This document shows, one piece after another, positions 23,025 to 32,832 of a stretch of 64,000 bases of DNA (its first letter is position 1; the number at the start of each line of letters is the position of its first letter). The DNA comes from Calycina herbarum (taxonomy: Eukaryota; Ascomycota; Leotiomycetes; Helotiales; Pezizellaceae). The notes under the pieces are model-generated. The model worked only from the letters and a program-made list of their open reading frames with translations. It was not told the origin of the DNA and did no database searches. The translations under genes and the position numbers were made by a program. The DNA lies in contig LLEY01000101.1 in the NCBI GenBank assembly GCA_001414485.1, positions 1 to 64,000 on the forward strand, written 5' to 3'.

Positions 23025-24689
23025 TCACCAAAGGTGAGAGCCAACCCATTGCCATCCCTTGGACAGCCAACAAACCAAATACATGCCCGAACAACTCTCT
23101 GGAGTAATGAACTCCGTGGAGACATCTGGTCCGATGCTAACCATATCCATACAGACCGGAGCCAAGACACTTTGCAAGCGAGCGAAGGCATCAACCGAGG
23201 GAGACAAAACGACTGGCGCGGGAGCGATTTCGGTGGGTGAGAAGAAAGAAAGGATGGTTTCGTAAATGGCGTGTCCCGATGGAAGACCGAAAGAAGCGAG
23301 GAAACCAGTCATCAGGGCGAGAAGGACGAGGAAACCAAAGCGAGACCAGAGCAAGTCGAAGGAGGAATTGAAGGTATAGAGTGGTGCTTTTAGCTTGCGG
23401 CATTCCTCCAGCAAATATACCTTGGAGATGGCGTTGTCATGTTGTGTTTGAAGGGCTGCGAAGTCCGAGTTGTGCTGGGTGATGTTTTCCTCGTGCTTCT
23501 TCTTCAGGCCCGCGACTAATTCATGATGTTCATTTTCCATCTTTGTAATTTGGGACGCGTGCTCCTCATCGTTCTTCGTGATGGTATCTTGCAACTTCGT
23601 TAACTCTTCGTTGAGAGAATTTAGGGCTGTGACAGCTGCATCCTTTTCCTTCTCGAGGCTCGCAAATCTTTCCATCAAACCATTGTAATCCTTGACCTTC
23701 TGTTCAATTTCGGAATCTTTGGTGGTAACGGTGGTCGTAAGTTGGGTTTGAAGCGAGTCTCGATCGGCTGTGACTTCCTCGTGAACCTTCTGGAGTTTCT
23801 CAACAACGGCATTGTGTGCTTTTTCGTTCTCTTGAAGTTGAACTGCGTGGCTTTCAGCTTCAGCGATGATGGCATTTTGTGACGCTGTTAGCTTTGCTTG
23901 TCCCGCCTCGCTAGTAAGGACGAGTTCATCATATTTCTCCTGCAGACCCATATGATTTTGTTCTAGACGCGAGAATTGGTCAACGACACCATTATATTTC
24001 TCGGTAGCGGTGAACAGTTCTCCCTCCAAAGCATGCCCCCACATGGTGGTTTCATTGCATTGGTTGGTGAGGTCTGCGATGGCAGAAGCGTGTTCATCGT
24101 CGTTGATTTCGATCTCGGAACGGACTTGAGATAGTTCATCTTCAAAGTTGGTGCAGGTTACTTGCAGCTTATCGTACTTTGCTCCAAATGCAGCGATGAC
24201 CCAAGCTTGCTTCTCGATCGTGGATTGAGCAGTTGCAAGCTCGTTCTTCAGTTTGACGCTAGAATCCGAGTTGGTGGTGAGTGTGTTGATTTTTGTTTCG
24301 AGGCTCGCGATTTGTTCATTCTTTCTTTCGAGGCACTTTGCGTGCTCAGCTTCCGCAGACTTTTGTTTGAGAAATTTGGCATCATTCTGCTTCAAGATCG
24401 TTACTTTGGACATGATCTCTCGCTCAAGTTCCATTCTGATCTGTTCCTTTTCGCCAACAAGCGCTACCAAGCCTTGAGCGCGGCGTCGCTCTTCCTCCAG
24501 TTCTGTTTCCAAGAGGGCGACTCTTGGGTCGGGCTCTTGCATACCGCGCCGTTGGGGGCGTGGATTTTGGGGTCGATTTTGATTCCCGCCGAAGTGACCT
24601 CCTCTTTGTGGGCCGTTGTTGGAGTTGCCGCGGGGGAATTGGGGTGCGAAGCCACCTCGGGCATTCTCGCCCCATTGTTGGTTTTGCAT
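23025..24689 (-). CDS. Coiled-coil protein with C-terminal membrane segment
   Basis: Single open frame, 554 aa, starting at the first ATG. Residues 1-50 are Gly/Asn/Arg/Gln-rich (R-G-G-H-F-G-G-N-Q-N-R-P). Residues about 55-430 are heptad-rich, with many Glu, Lys and Leu and few prolines, and should form a long coiled coil. There are weak internal repeats around K-Y-N-G-V-V / D-Y-N-G-L-M and N-D-D-E-H-A-S / N-D-E-E-H-A-S. A hydrophobic segment F-L-V-L-L-A-L-M-T-G-F-L-A-S-F-G-L near 455-475 could span a membrane, followed by about 80 mostly hydrophobic residues. I do not recognise the family. A tether or myosin-tail-like structural role is a guess only. The long ORF on the opposite strand (24162-24740) is its shadow. 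Confidence 0.75.
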   Translation of the reverse strand: MQNQQWGENARGGFAPQFPRGNSNNGPQRGGHFGGNQNRPQNPRPQRRGMQEPDPRVALLETELEEERRRAQGLVALVGEKEQIRMELEREIMSKVTILKQNDAKFLKQKSAEAEHAKCLERKNEQIASLETKINTLTTNSDSSVKLKNELATAQSTIEKQAWVIAAFGAKYDKLQVTCTNFEDELSQVRSEIEINDDEHASAIADLTNQCNETTMWGHALEGELFTATEKYNGVVDQFSRLEQNHMGLQEKYDELVLTSEAGQAKLTASQNAIIAEAESHAVQLQENEKAHNAVVEKLQKVHEEVTADRDSLQTQLTTTVTTKDSEIEQKVKDYNGLMERFASLEKEKDAAVTALNSLNEELTKLQDTITKNDEEHASQITKMENEHHELVAGLKKKHEENITQHNSDFAALQTQHDNAISKVYLLEECRKLKAPLYTFNSSFDLLWSRFGFLVLLALMTGFLASFGLPSGHAIYETILSFFSPTEIAPAPVVLSPSVDAFARLQSVLAPVCMDMVSIGPDVSTEFITPESCSGMYLVCWLSKGWQWVGSHLW

Positions 24690-25570
24690 TTTGATGGTCG
24701 GTGGGGTGTCGCGAGTGATGTTTTGTGGTGGAGGAGGTGAGGTTGCGGTTGCGGGTGAGGTGTGTGGGTGTCGTTGTTGGAGGAAAGAAAAAAAGGTTGG
24801 AAGGTTGAAGGTCGCCAGACCTTTATAGGCAGAGAAAATTCTTAAGCGAGAGCACGGATGGAGCTATGACAGTGGCTTAGCTGCTGCGGTTGCAAAGAGT
24901 GGTAAATTAAAAGTTGGAAGGTGAAGGTGAAGGTGAATTGAGAAAATTCATGATTTTGGTCACCTGATATCATTTTCGACGAAAGTGAGGGCATTTATCT
25001 CAACTTTGCTTGATTTACTTAGTTATCTCTTCTTTCTTCAAGGAGTATTATTCTTATTTGTGTTTACTGGAGCCTGGTTTCCAATTTCAATTCATGCTTT
25101 TCATAAGCTGTCGAAAGAGCTTCAAGTTAATATCATTGTTTAATTATAATAGAATAGAATAATTGATCCTAACTAGTTACGCAAACCAGATTTTCTGTAA
25201 TACTCTCCACTTAGACTCCAAGTAAATTCCGTTTAATCTATTATCTCTTTCTTCGGAGAAAAATCATATCTTCAGCTGTCTTTACTAAAGGTAGATATCA
25301 AGCTCGATTCTATACTTTGTAATAGTCTATAAGAGAATAATCAGTTGATATTTTTCCTCGCTCTATTCAAAAGAAGAGAATATAGTTCAAGTATTTACTA
25401 AAAGATCATAAAAAAATTACAGCTTTTACTAAAACTTCTCATTTATTGAATTTAGTCTATTATCTCTTATGTCTTAGAGAATTATAAATAATTAATATTT
25501 TATAGAAGTAAACTAATTCTATCTTTTTGAAATACTATAGTAAATACTTTTAAATACTATTATTCTTCTA
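24690..25570. other. Promoter, then AT-rich repeat-island border
   Basis: The first 150-200 bases after 24689 should hold the promoter and leader of the coiled-coil gene. From about 24960 the sequence becomes strongly AT-rich, with many TA dinucleotides and stops in every frame, as expected after repeat-induced point mutation. No gene or motif is seen. Confidence 0.5.
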
Positions 25571-25573
25571 TTA

Positions 25574-26921
25574 GGGCCTGTTTGGCTCATACCAATTATC
25601 TGATATCTCTAATTATCCTTACTAAAAATTGAATAAATAATATTAAGATAATTATAATTATTAGATAATTACAGTTATCTAAATCGTTTTGTCGGTATAT
25701 TCAAGAGTGAATCGCACTTCACGTAACTTTCTCGCTTAAGGTCTATTTAACTAAACTGAGTAGCTAGCTTTACTTGGTATACACGAACGATAATATACTC
25801 TTTTTACATCACGCTAATGACCACCAAGTTATACCAACACTGATCAGTGTTGCGCGCACAGATCAGATAACTTAGTTTACGTATCGCGGTCCTCAGGATC
25901 GTAGCTTACGAGATCAAGGGTTGGGCAAAGTAGACTCCTCTCTCAGAGAGATCCTTCTACTGGTTACACCCAAACAGTACGATAAGTACTGTACACACAA
26001 AATCACTATTGCAACCTCTTCGAATTGCAATACCACCAACCCTTAACCTTACAAACGCTCCTGGATCGTCTGGAGAGACTATTGCACGATACGGCACTCA
26101 ACGTATCGAGATAATTCACCCGATTTTTGGTGACTTACACCAAAATGGACGGTCGGTTTGCGACGTACCATTCACCTAGAAGTACAAGATATCGTCTATC
26201 ACTTCAAGCACCGACAACTTCTTCGACACTCTCGAGACTTTCGATACCATCAACACCATGGCACCACCGGAATGGGTTGAAGACAAGGAGGCCACGGCCT
26301 TTATAGATGAGAAGCTAAAGGATAATAGGTTCTTTGAATAGAGCATTCTTATTAGTCGAGGACACGGAATGGAGGGCTGTGATTAGTTGGATGTAAGAGT
26401 TTTTGATTTAGTGAATAAGCTTGCTTTCGAGCTCGCTTTTGAGTGGCTCGCTAAGCGAGATTGCGGATACATCCTTCCACAGATGTATAAATAGCCAGGG
26501 AAGAGCTTCTCTCTTCCCTCCTTCCTTGCGGACAATCTATTCTTTGATCCCCACCATAACATTGGACCAGATAGGATTTTTAGGAATTTTTAAGTAATAA
26601 CTTCCACCGATTTAAAGAAGTGCCAGTGTCGGTATATAGATATCTCGCTTATAGTAGTAATCTGAAATCTTAGTAGTAGTAGTAAAAGATATTTAAGAAA
26701 TTATTAAATTATCGTCTTTTTAACGATAATTAGATAATTACCTTTTTTCTAATAGAGATAATATTTTATATAAATATCTAATAATTCAACTAAATATCTC
26801 GTTATTTACTAAGTACGAGCTAAACGATTTAGATAATTATAATTATCTTAATATTATTTATTTCCTTTTTTAGTAAGAATAATTAGAGATATCTAATAAT
26901 TAATATAAGCTAAATAGGCTC
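25574..26921. mobile_element. Harbinger-like non-autonomous element with about 110-bp inverted ends
   Basis: The left end starts GGGCCTGTTTGGCTC at 25574. The right end, read in reverse, starts GAGCCTATTTAGCTT at 26921. The two arms stay similar inwards for about 100-115 bases as inverted copies. Each end is flanked by TTA (25571-25573 and 26922-26924), as in PIF/Harbinger target-site duplications, and the GGGCCTGTTTGG end matches Tourist-type elements. No transposase is visible inside. The interior holds a 27-codon ORF at 26258-26341 and one LTR-like repeat. The two arms could instead be two separate short elements in opposite orientation. Confidence 0.55.
26392..26556 (+). repeat. LTR-like direct repeat, copy 1
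   Basis: 165 bases starting TGTAAGAGTTTTTGATTTAG and ending CCACCA, so it has TG...CA ends. It contains TATAAATAGCC, a TATA-like box, and a run CTCTCTTCCCTCC. A second copy lies at 27146-27298 in the same orientation. This fits a small LTR retrotransposon remnant, but no gag, pol or sure primer-binding site is seen between the copies. Confidence 0.6.
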
Positions 26922-27003
26922 TTAGCTCGTCCTTAGTAAATAATAAGATATTTAATTAAATTATTAGATATTTATATAAAACATTATCTCTGTTAGAAAA
27001 AAG
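26742..27003. repeat. Foldback: 80-bp inverted arms around a 102-bp centre
   Basis: The arm 26742-26821 (starting CTTTTTTCTAATAGAGATAA) matches the reverse complement of 26924-27003 with only a few differences. The centre (26822-26923) is the right arm of the Harbinger-like element. A transcript of this region could form a long hairpin. The arms do not match known coding sequence. Confidence 0.7.
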
Positions 27004-27145
27004 CAACTATCCGATTATAGTTAGTTACGATTTAAGTTTTAAATAGATGATTTAGTTTAGTTCAACTTATTATATAAAATATCCGTATATAAGAATAGTA
27101 AAAATTAAGAAATTCTTCTATTCGTTCTTAGAACTATTAGAAGAG

Positions 27146-27298
27146 TGTAAGAGTTTTTGATTTAGTGAATAGGCTCGCTTAAGTGGCTCGCTAAGCGAGA
27201 TTGCGGATGTATCCTTCTATAGATACATAAATAGCCAAGGCGTACGAAGAGCCTCTCTCTTCCCTCCTCGCGAACAATCTATTCTTTGATCTCCACCA
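27146..27298 (+). repeat. LTR-like direct repeat, copy 2
   Basis: 153 bases matching copy 1 (26392-26556), with TGTAAGAG at the start, a conserved GTGGCTCGCTAAGCGAGA palindrome, an AAATAGCC box and a CCACCA end. It is slightly shorter, with small indels. The spacing gives an internal region of 589 bases, far too short for an autonomous element. Confidence 0.6.
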
Positions 27299-28560
27299 TA
27301 ATAGGGAATCGGGCGTGTCTGCTATCCTAGGTATAATATCTTAAGTATTAATAGCCTTAAAAGTCAAAGGTCAAGATGCGTATATATAGCGGTGGGTAAA
27401 ACTTTTTATTACCAGGCTAAAAAAATTAAACTGCCTAATTGAGCGTGTTGTTTACACCAAAAACTAGGGCGGTAGATATCAAAGTACTAAGCGAGGGGGG
27501 GGGCGTCGATTTACCCTGTCCCGAAGGTCTAGCATAACCTAGAAGGTTCTATAAAATAAATTAAAAGACATTACTGCCCTCAACGATTCTTAAACATTAC
27601 ACTCAGTATCTATGTTCTTTTCCTGTCCTGTGTGATGACTCTTCATGAGTACATTATCCTATTATATCGCAAGTGTAAACAAATTCCAAAATAAGGGAAT
27701 TCCCAAGTAAACAAAGTCCACATCCCAAGGATGCAAGATATCCCCCTTACCTTGTTCCCCGAAGTCAGATTCGTTGCCAGAATCGTCGCTTGCAGAAAAG
27801 AATATGCTTTGGTTGTGAGTTATCGCCTTCGAGGAAGTGAAGTTTATGCCGGGGGTATGGAAGGCTTTGCGAGCTTGAATCGGCGGGAGACGTTCGCGAG
27901 TATCGTAACTCTTGAAAGGCGTGGAAATTTGGTAAGGAGAAGTAACCTTCTTGTTTAGCAGAGGTTCAAAGTCATCCTCCTTCTCGGTCGGTTTTGCTGG
28001 AGTTGGTTTCTTGCTTGTTTACTCTACCAGGTTGGGTTTCCAGATCAAATCCTCAAAAAGCTCCCTGAACCGACGGAATACAGCATCCAAGCTGACTGCT
28101 TTCTCCTCTCTCTTCGCTTAAACCGAAATTGTTTGCTTTGCAAGCCACGTATCTCATCCTGGTTTTGGTTTTGGTTTTTAAAGGAGGTTGAGACCAGGTT
28201 ATCGACTTTCGTATACGCGAACGAGGAACCATGATGCAGGGTTTCACGAAGAGCTCAATAAAGAGATCAAGACTTGTCGGTTCGGGCGAAGAGAGGCGGG
28301 TTTGTTGCTCGTCGTTGTGCCCATGAAGTCAAAACGGCAAACGCAGCGGAAGCGTAGAATTTCCCGGTGCCTATTCCAGGCTGATACTGAGGTACCAAAG
28401 AAAAACAGACCCCGAATTCAGATCACAGCAAGGTATTGCTACCAAATGTCAGAGACAAGATGTGCAATAAGAACTGAATTCAAGATATTCTATTAAAGAA
28501 TAGCCTAGGAGGAGTATATATAGGCTCTCAGGGTTATATACCACAGACTGTCTAGTATAA
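27299..28560 (-). pseudogene. Degenerate coding-like debris (minus strand)
   Basis: On the minus strand from about 28330 to 27720, several short open stretches read like protein but are broken by stops and frame changes. One holds F-R-R-F-R-E-L-F-E-D-L-I-W-K-P and another F-E-P-L-L-N-K-K-V-T-S-P-Y-Q-I-S-T-P. Base composition is less AT-rich than the flanks. I do not recognise the protein. A decayed gene or a captured gene fragment is likely, but no exon model could be made. The left part (27299-27700) shows nothing. Confidence 0.3.
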
Positions 28561-29437
28561 CCTAGAAAATATATCTCTAAAATATTAGGTAGTAACTATA
28601 TTACCCTGGTTTCTAGACCTGTTAAATTTTTAGTTAAGAACAAGGCTATTCTAGTCGTAGAAGAGAGATATCTAAGTCAGAAACTCACTATCTCTTTACT
28701 TATCTATTCCTTTCCTCACTTCTCGAGAACTTCGGAGTTACAGTCCTAGTATTCACTCCTCTTTTCGTTTACTTTACTCTAAGAATCTCCCGCTTCGCCT
28801 CTACCTCTCAGCGCTGAGGGACATACCTTCCCATCGACTTGTAAAGGCATTATAGTTCTAGAGGCGAATTAGCTAGAATGACTAGAATATAATATGCTTT
28901 TGCTACCGTTCGCCGAATCGTCTCCTATAAGGGTCGAATCGTTCGCAATAGTATCTTGATGCTCTTGTTGCTCATTTTGTGGCGATAGCGTACGCGAGGC
29001 TTTGCCTCCTTGCGGCGACGTCTCTTTACGGTAGAATTATAGAGTACCATATCGTGGTGGTGGTGGTGGTGTTTTGGCAGGAATGAATGGAATGGATAGA
29101 ACGCCAACACTTCAGACTCGGCATCTTGACGTACCGGCCTTAATTCACTGAAAATTAGTTCTAGTAAAAACGGTGAATGTTTTTTGACGGATATACATAC
29201 CTTTCTTTACTGACAGGAATGCCCCTCTTTTTAAGAGGTTCAGAAACAAGGGCAATACTATTACTACCTATTATTTTAGGGGTATATTAGGTAGTTACGA
29301 TGAGTTAAGAGGCAGAATAATCAATTACCGTTCTTCTATCTAGATATAGAAAACTTGGAAAAGAAAAGAATTGTCATGTTTTAATCCGCTCTGCCTAGAC
29401 ACCCCGCCTTTCTACGCCTTTTCTTGCTTTCTATCAC
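28561..29437. other. AT-rich debris, no gene
   Basis: No coding signal could be supported. A short GTG repeat lies at 29056-29070. The remainder looks like mutated repeat sequence, with stops in all frames. Confidence 0.4.
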
Positions 29438-30384
29438 ATGCCCTCCTTTATAATTAATTACCTTTTAAATTTCTTGATCAACCTCTTCTCTCCTAGCCTA
29501 CCATCCCCTGCTTACCGACACCCTTCGTTATCAACAAGTCTTGATCTCTTTATTGCGCTCTCTTTATTGCGCTCTTCGAGAACTTTCATAATGGCGGATT
29601 ATGAAAAAGCAGTCGCCGAACGTTACGAACGGAAAAAGAAGCCGCGGAACGTCAGTGAAGAATAAAGCTGAGACAGAGCAACTCTTTCAACGGAGATACT
29701 TGGAGAGTGTAGCAAGTGCTTGTGACTCCGAGTGGGAAAGAAGACAAATCAAGTGAAGAGCTAAGAAGGATAGTTGAGAAGAAGCAAAAGTGAACTTCGT
29801 CATATGCTTCTTCCACTCCGAAACAACCGATTTCTCTGCGACTTTCCGTCTCAAAAACAACTTTCTCAAGAACCACTTCTTCAAAGCTGACTTCTTCGCC
29901 TCCACGATCGAGATTAAGACCACAACCATGGAACGAATTCCTTGCAAATGAACCAGCTTCGTTATACGGTTCTTCTTCTTCGTCATCTTCGCAACGATCA
30001 AGACCTACCTAGATTGAGCAAACCAAGAGAAGCGGATGAAGATACCTTGAAAAGCCAGAAACCGACTTACGAGACTGTGAAAAGAATTACTGCTCCTTAC
30101 CGACTTTCCTACACCTCTCTAGAGTTACAAGACTGGCAAAAGTCTCCTACTGACTCAATCTTGTGCACTGCACAATAACAAAGCAACTTCTCGCTCCAGT
30201 GGCATACGCTGGTATGTCACGCACAGCATCCTCACGTACGGCAAGAACCACCCTTCCTCGAAACCAATTACCCACAGCTAATATGAGAAGGAAGAGGACT
30301 TGGGATAATGGGATTTCAGACATTGTTTACTCGGAATTCGCTTATACAAATAAAGTTTTGTTTACACCCGAAAAGCACTTATGA
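29438..30384 (+). pseudogene. Serine-rich coding-like fragments, broken
   Basis: Plus-strand stretches read like protein but are interrupted. An ATG at 29591 starts M-A-D-Y-E-K-A-V-A-E-R-Y-E-R-K-K-K-P-R and stops within 25 codons. A Ser-rich stretch at about 29770-30015 ends in a serine run and Q-R-S-R-P-T, then a stop. A further stretch follows (30030-30175). These may be parts of one dead gene or retroelement gag. The family is not recognised. Confidence 0.3.
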
Positions 30385-32168
30385 AGAGTCAACCCAGATA
30401 ATCGCTATAGGCGGTGATGTCTTCTTTTTTGGAGGCAATTGTTACGGAGCGTTTTAGGTTATGCTGGACATTCCGTAGTACTTGACCCTAGGAGCCTATA
30501 TATACCGGAGTAAATCGAGAAAAGAGCAGAGAAAGATGCGCTTAGAATATGGGATAGGATCTGGGAAATGATTATAAGCATTGTAAATTTAGTGCTCGTG
30601 TTTATTTGACTGAACCGCCCGAGATATAGGTCGGAAGTAAATGTAAGTGCTTGCTGTATTCCACTGAGAGAAATTGAGATATTTTGCTTTTTAGAAATGT
30701 CACCGGAAACAATTCCTTATCAAGGCAGCGAGTGCTGACTCTTCCAAAGCTTCTTGGGATAATACACTTTACATGGCACTCACTCACTGGTGCGTTGAGG
30801 TATCGAGGTATCGCAAGTGTGGAGGCATCACCAGGCTCGAGGTCAAAATGTTGTTCAGGTGAGGGGCGACCTGTGTTGTGGTAGACGAGGAGTGTTGAGT
30901 GCCATCGAGCCAGGGTGTCAGGTCGAGATCAAGGTGTTGGCTAAGAGGGAAGGAGCACAAGGTGTCGTCGCGAGTGTTGTTGTCCAGGTCTTCGGATCTC
31001 TCCTTCCCTCTCACCTCAACGACCAGCAAGCACGGTCTAGGCCCCAGAATTTCTTAAGTATAACCCCCCCCCTTGTCGTTCCATATATATGGTTTCTCGT
31101 TGTCAACAATGAATCGCGGGGGGAACAATGACTAAACCTCGTCGAAATCTCGCTGTGAATTCTCAAAGGGTAAACCCCTGGTCTACGAATATGGTACTTG
31201 TTCCTGTTTGTTCGTGGTTCGAGACTCGAGGCTTAATCAGCTCTTTCTTGTATTTAGGTAGTCAAGAAGTGCGAGAGAGAAGTTCTCGGCATAAAATAGA
31301 ATGGAAAACAGAGCTGGGCTGCCACTTCAAATAACCTCTTCAAGCAGACTCCTGTGGTTGTGGCCTCTTGAACTTTTGACTTGAGTTAGTCTTACTTGGC
31401 TTCTTTAAATGTCAAAAAGGCAAAGGTAGCATGCTTCTAATTCCAAGCTGAAATGCTAGTGCTCGTTGGCAGAGATATAATGGGTAATGTTTAGGTTGAG
31501 CTTCTCTGCTTTTTGCCTTGCTCTATTTGCAGGTAACCTACCAATAGCTCTTGGTATTTTTCTTCTGCTTCACACGAAAATAGGTAACCATTGGATAAAT
31601 TTCATCTCGCGTGGATTGTCACATAACTTTTTAACAATCAATACCGTTATCTCCGAATAGTTCTCAAGTAAGTTAATTACTCTAAATACTTTCAAATAGT
31701 TATTTTGAATAAAGGTCCTTTGGACAAGTACTCACCCGTCAATTGCTCAAATGATAAGGTCAAATACCCGGAATTACTCTCACGTAGGTACTTCCACGTA
31801 TCTAATTGAGAGTTTAGTCGACAATCCAACTCCCAAATTGTGTTTTCTACAAAAGTTCCGAAGCAAGCCCGTTGTGGTACCAAGTTTTCGTTGGTTTTTG
31901 AACACAAGATCAGATTTTGATGGACATACAGCGAAAATTCATGAGCTTCAATCTCATGAATCATGTTGAGGTGTACATGATGAGCCCTCCTAAACACAGT
32001 CATATTCCAAAAAGCAAACAAATGAAGAGCTATGCTATAAAATGCAAGACTTCACACCTTCTGCTAGTAAAAATAAACTTCTTCCAAAAACCAAAAAGCC
32101 CACAAGTAAATCTGTAAATTACAAGTTCAGCGAAAAGTACCCATCTACATACTTACCCAACCACCAAA
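30385..32168. other. Long intergenic stretch, nothing recognised
   Basis: About 1.8 kb. ORFs overlap on both strands between 30600 and 31130 and again at 31690-32120 with no motif. A homopolymer of nine C lies near 31063-31071. Confidence 0.4.
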
Positions 32169-32500
32169 ATGTCAGAAAAATCAAAGGATGAACACCAGGA
32201 CTCGGGTACTGGTTTCATACCCATAGGTTATGTGCATGATGAGGAACTGGTGGAAACTCTAAGATCGATGCGGGAAAAAGCACTGAAACCCTAGTGAATG
32301 AGGGGGTAATTATTGAAGGAAACAGCGAGAAACAATCTGAAGAGATCATCATAGGTTATGTGAGCAGTGAGATTGGAGGAGCGAGTACTACCTCCAAAAC
32401 AAGCGAGAGAGAGAAGGACCAGGATGCTTCAAAATCGGGAGTTATTACCATCGGTTATGTCAACGAGGGAAGTAACCAAAAGGGTGATAGCGGGAAGTGA
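32169..32500 (+). pseudogene. Small three-repeat protein gene, frame disrupted
   Basis: An ATG at 32169 opens 41 codons, including G-F-I-P-I-G-Y-V-H-D-E, and stops at 32292-32294. The frame two bases on is open from 32243 to a TGA at 32498-32500 and contains E-I-I-I-G-Y-V-S-S-E and G-V-I-T-I-G-Y-V-N-E-G. So one protein of about 110 residues with three I-G-Y-V repeats is split across two frames. Any shift must fall between 32243 and 32291, consistent with loss of one base or a frameshift event. A 32-nt intron (GTGCAT to TAAG) would also fix the frame but is too short for this genome. The composition is acidic, Ser/Lys-rich and without a signal peptide. I do not recognise the family. Confidence 0.5.
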
Positions 32501-32832
32501 TGTGGTTGACTGACCTTAGTTGTGGCGAATTGCTCGAAGTGGGGAGAGGGGACGGCGGAAGGAGCAATTTACCTGATTGGTAGTGCGCTTGTCTTGCTAA
32601 ATTGATAAGTGTATACTATTGGGGTCTGTAAAAATTATTGAGGCAATTATGGCTGTGCAAGACACACTCAAGAAAATCATCTTATGGGTTTGTACAAGTA
32701 AATTGATTGTCCAAGATACATAGCAAGATTCCAATACTCGTTAGAAACAGAAACTATACCAACATTCATTTTCGAAAGCGTCATAAATCCATCCAACCTC
32801 ATAAATTTCTTCATTCATATCCCCGCCCCATC
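32501..32832. other. Intergenic between convergent genes
   Basis: 332 bases with presumably both 3' UTRs. No further feature is seen. Confidence 0.5.

Noticed and set aside
24162..24740. 192-codon plus-strand ORF
   Set aside because: Antisense to the coiled-coil gene; its composition is what the reverse of a Glu/Lys/Gln-rich coding strand gives.
27731..27958. 75-codon plus ORF
   Set aside because: The opposite strand reads more like protein here (debris described above); no family match.
32231..32262. 32-nt intron that would repair the three-repeat gene
   Set aside because: Shorter than any other intron in the window (minimum about 47) and the donor GTGCAT is poor.
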